NCBI RefSeq assembly: GCF_000711295.1
Contig: NZ_JOMJ01000003.1
Coordinates: 261,001 to 325,000, forward strand
DNA from: Desulfohalovibrio reitneri
Lineage (GTDB): Bacteria > Desulfobacterota > Desulfovibrionia > Desulfovibrionales > Desulfovibrionaceae
Direction: 5' to 3'
DNA length: 64,000 bases
The position numbers were made by a program, and so were the translations under genes. Positions within the stretch are counted from its first letter, which is position 1; every line of letters begins with the position of its first letter. Shown here one piece after another: positions 54,497 through 63,400 of this stretch. The notes beneath the pieces were generated by a model. That model had not been told where the DNA came from. It did not search any database and was given only the letters and a program-made list of their open reading frames with translations.

Positions 54497-55510
54497 GTGG
54501 CCGACCCACAGGTCTCGGTGCTGCTGCCGGTCCACAACGGCGCGGCCACCCTGGACCGCGCCCTGGAGAGTCTGACCCGCCAGACGCTTTCAGACTGGGA
54601 AGCGGTGGTGGTGGACGACGGCTCGGACGACGCCACCCCCGGAGTGCTCGCCACGTGGGCCGGGCGCGATCCGCGCATTCGCCCCATGACCCTGCCGCGC
54701 ACCGGCATTGTCGGCGCGCTCAACGCCGGGCTTGCGGCCTGCCGGGGCCGCTACGTGGCCCGGCTGGACGCGGATGACGCCTGCCATCCCGAACGGCTGA
54801 AGCGGCAGGCCCACCATCTAGATTCCGACCCCGATCTGGGCCTTTCCGCCTGCCGGGTGGGCTTCGGCGGCTGTCGGGAGGCCTGCGCCGGGTACGCCCG
54901 CTACGTGGACTGGACCAATTCCCTCCTCGACTCCGGGCGTATCGCCCTGAACCGCTTCATCGAATCCCCCCTGGCCCACCCTTCGGTCATGTTCCTCGCG
55001 GACCTGCCGGTGCGCCTGGGCGGCTACCGCCACGGCGATTTTCCCGAGGACTACGAATTGTGGCTGCGATGGCTGGAAACCGGGGTGCGTATGGAGAAGC
55101 TGGCGGATGAACTGGTGGAGTGGACCGACTCGCCTGAGCGGCTCTCCCGCACCGACCCCCGCTACGCGCCCGGGGCATTCCACCGCATGAAGGCCACTTA
55201 CCTGGCCCGCTGGCTGGCGGGGAACAACCCGCGCCATCCCCGGCTATGGGTATGGGGCGCGGGCAAAGTCTCCCGCCGCAACGCGGCGCATCTGCTGGAG
55301 CACGGCGTAAAGTTCCAGGGCTTCGTGGACATCGACTCGCGCAAGATCGGGCAGAAGGTGAGCGGCCTGCCGGTGATTGCCCGCGAGGACATTCCGGGCG
55401 ATGCCTTCGTGGCCGTGTACGTGGGCAGCCTCGGAGCGCGGGAGGAGATACGGGATTTTTTGGAGAAGTCGGGGAGGGTGGAGGGCAGGGACTACATCCT
55501 GGCCGCCTGA
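54497..55510 (+). CDS. Family 2 glycosyltransferase with C-terminal extra domain
   Basis: A 337-residue protein. Residues 1-230 are a GT-A domain with VVVDDGSDD and the metal motif DADDACHPERL. The C-terminal 90 residues (LWVWGAGKVSRRNAAHLLE, VDIDSRKIGQKVSG) resemble a small nucleotide-binding sugar-modification domain. Transfer of a sugar to a cell-surface glycan is likely. The GTG start at 54497 follows trpS by 21 bp. Confidence 0.85.
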   Translation: MADPQVSVLLPVHNGAATLDRALESLTRQTLSDWEAVVVDDGSDDATPGVLATWAGRDPRIRPMTLPRTGIVGALNAGLAACRGRYVARLDADDACHPERLKRQAHHLDSDPDLGLSACRVGFGGCREACAGYARYVDWTNSLLDSGRIALNRFIESPLAHPSVMFLADLPVRLGGYRHGDFPEDYELWLRWLETGVRMEKLADELVEWTDSPERLSRTDPRYAPGAFHRMKATYLARWLAGNNPRHPRLWVWGAGKVSRRNAAHLLEHGVKFQGFVDIDSRKIGQKVSGLPVIAREDIPGDAFVAVYVGSLGAREEIRDFLEKSGRVEGRDYILAA

Positions 55511-55529
55511 TTTCCGCCTGGTCCGAAAT

Positions 55530-55569
55530 AAAAAAAGGCCGCCCGGCATGTGCCGGACGGCCTTTTTTT
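55530..55569. terminator. Bidirectional intrinsic terminator
   Basis: A 12-bp stem with one mismatch and a 2-nt loop, flanked by seven As and seven Ts, separates the glycosyltransferase gene from the convergent proX. Confidence 0.9.
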
Positions 55570-55587
55570 ATGCGGCGTCAGCCTAGC

Positions 55588-56424
55588 TTACGGAAGCCAG
55601 GACTGGACCTGCTCGGGGTGCTCGTCGACGTACTTCTTGGCTGCGGCGGCGGGCTCCATGCCGTCGCGCACCCAGCTCATGACGGAGGCCATTTGATCCG
55701 GGGTCCAGTTGAAGTTGTCGAGGAAGGTGTAGATCTCGGGCATGTCGTCCTTGAGGCCCTTGCGCACCAGCGTCAGGATGGTGCCTTCCTTGTACACGCC
55801 CTTGGGGTCCTTGAGGTACTTCAGGTCCCAGACGGCCCACTTCCAGTGCGGGGTCCAGCCGGTCACGGCGATCCACTCGTTGTTGCGGATGGCGTCCTTG
55901 AGGGAGGCGGTCATCATGGCGCCGGAGGCGTCGATGAGATCGATGTTGTCCAGGCCGTACTCGTCGATGGCCTGCTCGGTCTTCTGCATGACGCCGGCGC
56001 CGGGGTCGATGCCCACAATGCGCTCGCCGAACTTGTCGGCGTGGTCCTTCATCTCGCCGATGGAGTCGATGGTCACGTACTGGGGCACCACCAGGCCGGA
56101 CTGCACGCCGGTCATGTTGGGTCCGAGGTTGACCAGATCCTTCTCGACGGCCTTGAGGTTGGCTTCCTGCAGGGGCTGCCAGGAGGCGACCATGCCGTCA
56201 ACGTCGCCAGCGGCCACGGCGGCGTACATGGGGCCCACGGACACGGGGGTGATGACCACCTCGTAGTCCATCTTTTCTTCCATCACGTACTTCACCACGT
56301 TGGTGGAGGCCACCTCGGAAGCCCACTCAACGTAGGCGAGTTCCACGGTTCCCTTGGCGGCATGGGCCGGGATGGCGGAGAACGCCAGCACCAGCGCGGC
56401 GGCGAACATAAGCAATTTCTTCAT
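55588..56424 (-). CDS. proX: Glycine-betaine/proline ABC transporter binding protein (ProX/OpuAC)
   Basis: The 278-residue precursor has a signal peptide ending AHA-AK and an OpuAC-type binding domain with tryptophan-rich segments (VTGWTPHWKWAVWDLKYL, WQPLQEAN) suited to cage the trimethylammonium group of betaine. I chose the ATG at 56424, with the MKKLLMF signal start. It is the last gene of a proV-proW-proX operon and delivers an osmoprotectant to ProVW. Confidence 0.9.
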   Translation of the reverse strand: MKKLLMFAAALVLAFSAIPAHAAKGTVELAYVEWASEVASTNVVKYVMEEKMDYEVVITPVSVGPMYAAVAAGDVDGMVASWQPLQEANLKAVEKDLVNLGPNMTGVQSGLVVPQYVTIDSIGEMKDHADKFGERIVGIDPGAGVMQKTEQAIDEYGLDNIDLIDASGAMMTASLKDAIRNNEWIAVTGWTPHWKWAVWDLKYLKDPKGVYKEGTILTLVRKGLKDDMPEIYTFLDNFNWTPDQMASVMSWVRDGMEPAAAAKKYVDEHPEQVQSWLP

Positions 56425-56452
56425 TTCAATCCTCCTGTTCTTCAAGTGACTC

Positions 56453-57289
56453 TTAGGTTTTTTGCCGCTTGCCCAATTGCTGGAGCACGCGGTCCAGAAC
56501 GATGGCCACGATGACGATGCCGATGCCGGCCTCGAAACCGTTGCCGATATTCATGCGCTGAATGGCCTTCCAGACCTCGCCGCCCAGGCCGCGCGCGCCG
56601 ATCATGGCGGCGATGACGACCATGGACAGGGCCAGCATGACGGTCTGGTTGACGCCGGCCATGATGGTCGGCGTGGCCAGGGGAAGCTCCAGCTTGAAGA
56701 GCTTCTGCCAGCGGTCGGAGCCGAAGGCGTTGGCGCATTCCACAAGTTCATGGGGCACCTGCTTGATGCCCAGGCATGTCAACCTGATCGCCGGAGGCAT
56801 GGCGAAGACCACGGTGGAGAAGATGGCCGCAACCTTGCCCAGGCCGAAGAAGGGGATGGCCGGGATGAGGTAGACGAAGGCCGGCATGGTCTGCATGACG
56901 TCCAGGATTGGGAAGACAATACGGTAGACGATGTTGGACATGGCCGAGGCGATGCCCACGGGGATGCCGATGACGATGGCCACCAGGGTGGCGATGATAA
57001 CCAGCGCGATGGTGGACAGCGTGGCGTCCCACAGGTCCATGGACCAGATGAGTAGGAAGCCGACCAGCGTGAAGAGGACCATGCCCTTGCTTTTGGTGAT
57101 CTTCCAAACCAGGGCCATGACCAGAATGATGAAGAGCCATTCCGGAATGAATTCCAGCCCGGTCTCCAGCAGTTTCAGGCCGGTTTCCATGACGCCGGAA
57201 AAGGCTTTGGTGATGAAGGCGAAGTTGGTGACGAGGAAGTTGATGATCGCTTCGATCGCTTCCCCGATGGGAATGCCGGGTATCGTCAT
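56453..57289 (-). CDS. proW: Glycine-betaine ABC transporter permease ProW
   Basis: A 278-residue inner-membrane permease with about seven helices and the EAA-type loop (VECANAFGSDRWQKLFKLELPLA). It pairs with ProV and ProX in osmoprotectant uptake. Its start overlaps the proV stop (ATGA, 4 bp). Confidence 0.94.
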   Translation of the reverse strand: MTIPGIPIGEAIEAIINFLVTNFAFITKAFSGVMETGLKLLETGLEFIPEWLFIILVMALVWKITKSKGMVLFTLVGFLLIWSMDLWDATLSTIALVIIATLVAIVIGIPVGIASAMSNIVYRIVFPILDVMQTMPAFVYLIPAIPFFGLGKVAAIFSTVVFAMPPAIRLTCLGIKQVPHELVECANAFGSDRWQKLFKLELPLATPTIMAGVNQTVMLALSMVVIAAMIGARGLGGEVWKAIQRMNIGNGFEAGIGIVIVAIVLDRVLQQLGKRQKT

Positions 57290-58482
57290 TCGGAAGTCCT
57301 CCCGCGTTCGGCGATGGCGCCCAGCAGCGAGCCGCGGACGATGACGCCCTTGAGATGGTCGCGCTCGTCCACGACGGCCACCGGATAAGGATGGTCATGG
57401 ATGATGGCGATGAGGTCCTGGGCCGGGGCGTCGGGCAGGACCTTCTCGAAGTCCGTGTGCAGTATGGAGGAGATTTCCCGCAGGCCCTTCTCGGCCTGCT
57501 TGGCGCAGTCCTCGGCGGTGATGACGCCCTGCACCTTGTGGTCCTTGTCCAGCACGAAGAGGGAGGAAATGCCGCTCTTCTTCATCTTGCGCAGGGAGGC
57601 GCGGGGGCCGTCATGGTCCAGATAGGCCACGGCCTCGGACTTGCGCATGACCGACTCGGCGTTGAGGACCTTGGTGATGTCCACCTCGGCCACGAACCGG
57701 GCCACGTATTCGTTGGCCGGATTGGTCAGGATGTCCTCGGGGGTGCCTTCCTGGACGATGGCTCCGTCCTTCATGAGGATGATGCGGTCGCCCAGCTTCA
57801 GCGCCTCGTCAAGGTCGTGGGAGATGAACATGATGGTCTTGTGCATCTCTTCCTGCAGGTTGATCAGCTCGTCCTGCATGTCGCGGCGGATAAGGGGGTC
57901 CAGCGCGGAGAAGGCCTCGTCCATGAGCAGGATTTCCGGGTCCAGGGCAAGGGCGCGGGCCAAGCCCACGCGCTGCTGCATGCCGCCGGAAAGCTGGCTG
58001 GGATAGGAGTCGCCCCAGCCGCCCAAACCTACCATATCCAGCGCCTTGTCAGCTCGGCGCTTCCGCTCGGAGGGGTCGATGCCCTGGATTTCCAGGCCGT
58101 ATTCGGCGTTTTGGCCCACGGTGCGGTGGGGGTAGAGGGCGAAGTTCTGAAAGACCATGCCCAGCTTTTTCAGCCGCAGGTCCCGAAGTTCCTTCTCGTT
58201 CATCGTGGTCACGTCCTCGTCGTCCACGTACACCTTGCCGGCGGTGGGTTCGATGAGGCGGTTGATGCAGCGCACCAGGGTGGACTTGCCCGAACCGGAC
58301 AGGCCCATGACGACGACGATTTCGCCCTCGCGCACCTCGAAAGAGGCGTTGTTGACGCCCACGCCGAGCTTGGTCTTCTCCATGATCTCGTCTTTGTTCA
58401 TGCCCTGTTCGAGCATGGAGAAGGCCCGCTCAGGGTGGGGCCCGAAGATTTTGTACAGATTCTCAACTCGAATAGTACCCAT
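57286..58482 (-). CDS. proV: Glycine-betaine ABC transporter ATP-binding protein ProV
   Basis: A 398-residue ATPase: Walker A GLSGSGKST near residue 60, signature LSGGMQQRVGLARAL, Walker B ILLMDEAFSALD, then two C-terminal CBS domains that sense ionic strength in OpuA-type carriers. It drives betaine uptake. Upstream lies a long gene-free gap that probably holds osmotic control signals. Confidence 0.95.
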   Translation of the reverse strand: MGTIRVENLYKIFGPHPERAFSMLEQGMNKDEIMEKTKLGVGVNNASFEVREGEIVVVMGLSGSGKSTLVRCINRLIEPTAGKVYVDDEDVTTMNEKELRDLRLKKLGMVFQNFALYPHRTVGQNAEYGLEIQGIDPSERKRRADKALDMVGLGGWGDSYPSQLSGGMQQRVGLARALALDPEILLMDEAFSALDPLIRRDMQDELINLQEEMHKTIMFISHDLDEALKLGDRIILMKDGAIVQEGTPEDILTNPANEYVARFVAEVDITKVLNAESVMRKSEAVAYLDHDGPRASLRKMKKSGISSLFVLDKDHKVQGVITAEDCAKQAEKGLREISSILHTDFEKVLPDAPAQDLIAIIHDHPYPVAVVDERDHLKGVIVRGSLLGAIAERGRTSE

Positions 58483-59032
58483 TAGCTCACCATCTTGTAC
58501 CCTTTGAAACGAAGGTTTGGAGGTTTGCAGGCGTAGCGACGCGAATATCCGAATCCTAGCAGATAATCGCCAGCCGTCAAGTTTTTCTGCCCTCAGGCTG
58601 TCTTTTGCGGCGATTTTGCTGCGGATTGGTGGGGCGATGGTATGGATTCGTGGTGGGTATATTGCAATTCATACTGCACAGCGGTGCGGTGTGTCATAGT
58701 GAAAGTGCCGAATCTTTCCGCGATGCAGAATTATATGATGCAGTAAGGCGTGAATAGCTTCGGATACTAAACGTTGTTGTCCGAAAAAATGCCAGGGGAA
58801 ATGCTGCGCCGGGATGATGAACGCCCTGCCTTCCGTTGCTTGGCGGTCCGTCGCAGCTTCAAGTGCCGGCGGACGTCGCCATGGATTCCGGAAGATACGA
58901 GGAACGGCCGTAATCGGGGCGATGGAGCGCGCGAAACCACCGTGTTGTCTGCAGTTGGAACGGAACTCTCCACGCCACACGCTCCGCAACGGATATTCAG
59001 GAACCCGCCGGAACCATTGATGACAAGGAACT
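58483..59032. other. Gene-free gap of 550 bp between proV and mltG
   Basis: I see no gene here that I can support. The half next to proV (58483-58800) is less GC-rich than the neighbours and includes AT tracts that suit the proV promoter. Short open frames on both strands lack ribosome sites and recognisable motifs. No tRNA, repeat or clear terminator is visible. It may hold a small RNA or the remnant of a lost gene. Confidence 0.5.
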
Positions 59033-60052
59033 CTACCGCCGTCCGAGCTGAAAACGGCGCACCGCCCGGTTGTGTTCGGACAGGGTGCGGCTGAAGTGGT
59101 GGGTGCCGTCCTTTTTGGAGACGAAGTAGAGGAAATCGTGTTCCTCGGGATCGGCCGCCGCCTCAAGGGCGGCAAGGCCAGGCGAGCAGATGGGGCCCGG
59201 GGGCAGGCCCCGGTGGCGGTACGTGTTGTAGGGGTTGTCCCGGTCGCGCAGATGGTCGCGGGTGAGGTTGCCGTCGAACTCGTCGCCCAAGCCGTAGATG
59301 ACCGTGGGGTCGCACTGCAGCAGCATGCCCAGCTCCAGACGGTTGGCGTAGACCCCCGCGATGCGCTTGCGCTCGGAAGGCGCGGCCGTTTCCTTCTCCA
59401 CCAGGGAGGCCAGGATGACCAGCCGGTGCAGCTTGTCCGGCGAGGGGAGGCCCCGCGGCCAGACCGATTCGGCCTCCTCGTGGAACTGCGCCAGCATGGC
59501 CCGCGCCGCTGGGTAGGCGTTCCCTTCGCGCGGCTTGGGCAAAAAGTAGGTTTCCGGAAAGAGGTAGCCCTCGGCGGAATCCGCCGGGATGCCGTGTTCC
59601 GCCAGCAGTTCGGAGTCGTGGACCGCCATGCGGAAGCTCTTCCGCGAGCCCAACCCGGCTTGTTCAACCAGGGTGGCGGTCTCTCGCCAGGTCAGCCCCT
59701 CGGGCACGGAAAGCTTGTAGAGGACCCCTTGGCCCCGGGTCAGGGCGTCGAGGGTGCGCATGGGGCCCCAGGAGGCGTCGAGCCGGAACTCCCCCGCCTT
59801 GAGGGAGCGCAGGTTGCCGGTCAGCCGTCCCAAAAGCACAAAGGCCTCGGGGTCGGAGACCAACCCCTCGTTGGCCAGCTGATGCGCCACCCGGGCGAAG
59901 GTGGAGCCGGGTTCCACCGTGACCACCACCTCGCGGGGGGCGGATTCCGGCGGGGTGGCCAGGAAATCGAGACCCAGTCGCAGGCCGAACAACCCGGCTC
60001 CCGCCAGGAGCAGCGCGGCCATGGTCAGCAGCGCCGGAGCGGCCCGCCTCAT
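59033..60052 (-). CDS. mltG: Endolytic murein transglycosylase MltG
   Basis: A 339-residue inner-membrane protein with one N-terminal helix and the YceG domain. It has the catalytic glutamate E219 in LASLVEKETA and the LQCDPTVIYGLG and YNTYRHRGLPPGPI segments. It cuts nascent glycan strands and sets their length. Its start overlaps the ruvX stop by 4 bp, giving a two-gene operon. Confidence 0.95.
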   Translation of the reverse strand: MRRAAPALLTMAALLLAGAGLFGLRLGLDFLATPPESAPREVVVTVEPGSTFARVAHQLANEGLVSDPEAFVLLGRLTGNLRSLKAGEFRLDASWGPMRTLDALTRGQGVLYKLSVPEGLTWRETATLVEQAGLGSRKSFRMAVHDSELLAEHGIPADSAEGYLFPETYFLPKPREGNAYPAARAMLAQFHEEAESVWPRGLPSPDKLHRLVILASLVEKETAAPSERKRIAGVYANRLELGMLLQCDPTVIYGLGDEFDGNLTRDHLRDRDNPYNTYRHRGLPPGPICSPGLAALEAAADPEEHDFLYFVSKKDGTHHFSRTLSEHNRAVRRFQLGRR

Positions 60053-60468
60053 TGCCCCGCCTCGTCGCGTTGCGCCGCCAAGTGGTTTTCCAGGATGAGG
60101 GCCGCGGCCTGGGCGTCGCGGACATCCTTGCGGTCGGATGCTCCGGCCTCGCGCAGCAGGCTCTCCGCCTCGGCCGTGGTCAGCCGCTCGTCCACGAAAC
60201 GCACCTCCAGCCCGGCGCGCGCGGCCAGCCGGTTGCCGAAGTTGCGGGCCTGGCGCGTGGTCAAGCTCTCCTGGCCGTTTAGGCGCAGGGGCAGCCCCAC
60301 CACCAGCCCTTCCACGCCCTCCTCGCGGATAAGGCGCAGCAGGTCGCCATACAGCTGCTCGTTGTCCCGCTTCTCCAGCACCCCGCGCGGGAAGGCCATG
60401 GAGCCTCCAGGGTCGCTCAAGGCCAGGCCGAGCTTCCTGGTGCCGTAGTCGATGCCCAGCCAGCGCAT
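60049..60468 (-). CDS. ruvX: Holliday-junction-resolvase-like YqgF (RuvX)
   Basis: A 139-residue RNase-H-fold nuclease with the first acidic residue in GIDYGTRKLGLA (D7), a VVGLPL strand and FVDERLTT near residue 90. It is thought to process 16S rRNA precursors and possibly branched DNA. It lies 4 bp after the dehydrogenase gene and overlaps mltG, a common pairing. Confidence 0.94.
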   Translation of the reverse strand: MRWLGIDYGTRKLGLALSDPGGSMAFPRGVLEKRDNEQLYGDLLRLIREEGVEGLVVGLPLRLNGQESLTTRQARNFGNRLAARAGLEVRFVDERLTTAEAESLLREAGASDRKDVRDAQAAALILENHLAAQRDEAGQ

Positions 60469-60472
60469 GGCC

Positions 60473-63400
60473 CTAGGCCACCTCCAGCAGTCGCAGGCCG
60501 TCCTCCGGTTTGGCGGCGCGCAGGTGGCGGACGAACTCCCGCTTCCAGTCCGGGCCCAGCCTGGCCTCGGCCAAGTGCTCCAGGGTGTGCAGAACCTGCC
60601 TCTCGGCCGCGCCTTCGGTCCCCTCCATGCCCAGCAGGCAGCGCTTGATGCCCACCTTGCAAGAGGGACAGCCCACCAGCAGGGGGGACTCGGCGGGCAC
60701 TTTGGGCAGGTCCAGCTTCAACTGGTCCTGCTTCTTGCTCCGCAACCGGTTGTAGATCTTGGGCGATGTCATGGCGCCCAGACCGGACTCGCCGCAGCAG
60801 CCGGGAGAGAGGCGGATGTCCGTGCCCAGGTGCTCGGCCAGGGCGTCGCGGTACACTTCGCCGGCCTTGGCCGGGTGCTGTCCGGTCCATTCGGCGTGGC
60901 AGGCAGCGTGGTAGAGCATGGGGGCGCCGCCGTTCATGGGCGCGGGCAACCGCTCCAGCAGGTACTGGGCCACGTCCTTGTGCTCCACGCCCCGGCCGAA
61001 GGTGGTGGCCACGCCCCAGCGGTCCAGGGACTCGCGGCAGGTGCCGCAGGAGGTCAGCACGGTCTGGGGGCGGAAGCCCTTGCGCTCCGCCTTGGAGAGC
61101 AGCTTGCGCAGCTTGGCCACGTTGGCCCCGTAGTTGTTCAGGTAGGCGTCCTCCAGGCCCTGGGAGAGCAGGGGGTAGCCGCAGCACAGATGCACGTCCG
61201 GCAGGATGACGCTGACTCCCTCGGCCAGCAGCAGGGCGGAGGCGGCCATGCCGATCTCGCGGTAGAAAAGCCCCGCGCCGCAGCCGGGGAAGTAGAACAC
61301 GGTCTCGGGCACGTCGCGGCCGCTCTGCACGTCCTCCGGCGCCAGGATGAAGGCCTCGGACAGCTTCAAGCTTTCCGAGAGGTTGGCGAAGCCCAGTTCC
61401 GGACCGGGACCGGACAGGGCCGGATTCTCCATGCGACGCCGCCACGCCTGCGGCACCAGCCCCAGGCCCAGGTTGTTAAGCTTTTGCCCCAGGGCCAGGG
61501 CCTTGGCCGTGACCGGTAGCCGCTTGTCCGGGGAGGAGGCCAAAAAGTGCAGCACGCGCTTCTTGATGGGGTGGCCGCCGGAATGCTTTTCGTCCAGGAA
61601 GGCCCGCATGTGCAGGGCCACCTTGGAGGAGTCGATCTTCACCGGGCAGACCCCCAGGCAGCGGCCGCAGGCGGTGCAGTGCTCCATGAGGTCGCGCAGC
61701 TCGTTCAGCAGGCGCTGGTCCGGTTTGCCGGTCTGCAGCAGGCCGTAATACAGCGCCTCCACCATGGCACCCAGGCTGAGGTTCTTGTTGCGCGGGTGGT
61801 ACATGAGCCCGGCCTGGGGGTGGTACATGGCGCAGACCTGCTTGCACTTGCCGCAGCGGGTGCAGGTCTGGATTTCCTCCAGCAGGCGGGCCAGGCGCTC
61901 CTTGTCCGGCAAGGCGGTGGTGCCCAGGTCCTGAATGAGCCGGTTGAAGGAGAAGGTGTACGGCTCCACGGTCAACTCGCGGCGGGTGAGCTTGCCGGGG
62001 TTGATGACCCCGCGCGGGTCCACCTTGGCCTTGTAGCGCCTGAGCGCGTCCAGCTTGCCTTCCTCCAGGAAGCCGATCTTGGTGATGCCGATGCCGTGCT
62101 CGCCGGAGACCGCGCCGCCCAGCTCCATGACCTTGCCGAAGACCTTGCCCACGGCCTCGTGCACCAGGGCCAGCATGTCCGGGTCGTTGGAGTTGGCCGG
62201 GAAGTTGACGTGGCAGTTGCCGTCGCCCGCGTGCATGTGGTTGGCGGCCATGACGCGGGTTTCGCCCATCTTCTTGCGGATGGACTCCAGCTCGTCCGCC
62301 TCGCCCGGGTAGATGGTGGCCAGGTGGCGGAAGAAGTAGTTGGCCTGGACTTCCAGCTCCTGGTCGGAGAGGTCGCAGATGGTGGTCTTGCCCCGGAAGA
62401 TGTTCTTAACGAAGTCGAACTCCTGGTCCACGTACTCGTCGCCGGGGTCCACGCCGGGCAGGTCGGTGGCCTGCTTCAGGGCGCGGCGATAGGCCACGGC
62501 CATGTAGTGCAGGTTCAGCCCCTCCAGGAAGTCGGAGAACTCGGGGATGACCTCCAGGGGGATGACGATGTCCTCGTTGATCTTGAACCCGGAGGTGCGG
62601 CGGGCGATGGCCGACAGCTTGTGCCGGTCCTCCCAGAAGTGCTCCGCCTCCTTGCGGCTGGTGGCGGCGAAGACGTCCACGTTCTCGAAGGCGTGGGCGA
62701 TGTCCATGATGGTGCCCGCGGCCTCGTCCAGGGCGGCCTCGTCGTCCGAGTCCAGCTGGATGAGCAGCACGGAGATGGGTTCGCCCTCGTACTTCTCCGA
62801 CTTCTTCTCGTAGCTGATGGCCTGGACGTACTTGGAGCCGAACTCCTCCAGGGCGGAGATCTTGACCAGGTCCCCTTCTTCGCGGATGCGGTCGCGCAGG
62901 GCCACGATGTCCTTGATGACCAGCATGGCGTTGTGCATGGAGCGGCCGAAGAATTCCAGGCACAGGGTGCGGGACAGCTCGGGGCGGGGATGCAGGGTGA
63001 AGCAGCCCTCCACGATGATGCCGTCCACGCCCTCCTTCTGCACGCCGGGCAGGCCGCCCAGGAACTTGTTGGAGACGTCCTTGCCCAGGGCGGTGCCCCG
63101 GATGTCCGCACCGGAGAGGGTCACGGTGTGGGAGTACTCGCCGTTCTCCCCGTACACGTCGAAAGAGGCCTCGTCGCCCTCCAGGATCTTTCGGCGCGGG
63201 TGGTCCCGCCGTTTGACCTCGATGAGTTCGCCTTTGGGCGTGACCATGCGGTAGGAGGCGATGTTGTCCAGGGTGACGCCGTACTCGAAGGCGAAGGGGC
63301 CGCCGGAGTTCTCTGAGATGTTGCCGCCGATGGACGATCCCGCCTTGGAGGCAGGGTCCACGGTGAAGAGCAGGCCGTGCTCCTCCGCGGCCTTGATGGC

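Noticed and set aside
58774-59094. Possible 106-aa plus-strand gene in the proV-mltG gap
   Set aside because: No ribosome site, no recognisable motif, and it runs into the 3' end of mltG on the other strand.
61547-63316. Plus-strand open frame inside the lactate-type dehydrogenase
   Set aside because: Antisense to a gene with complete FAD and iron-sulfur motifs; it has no ribosome site and no domain.
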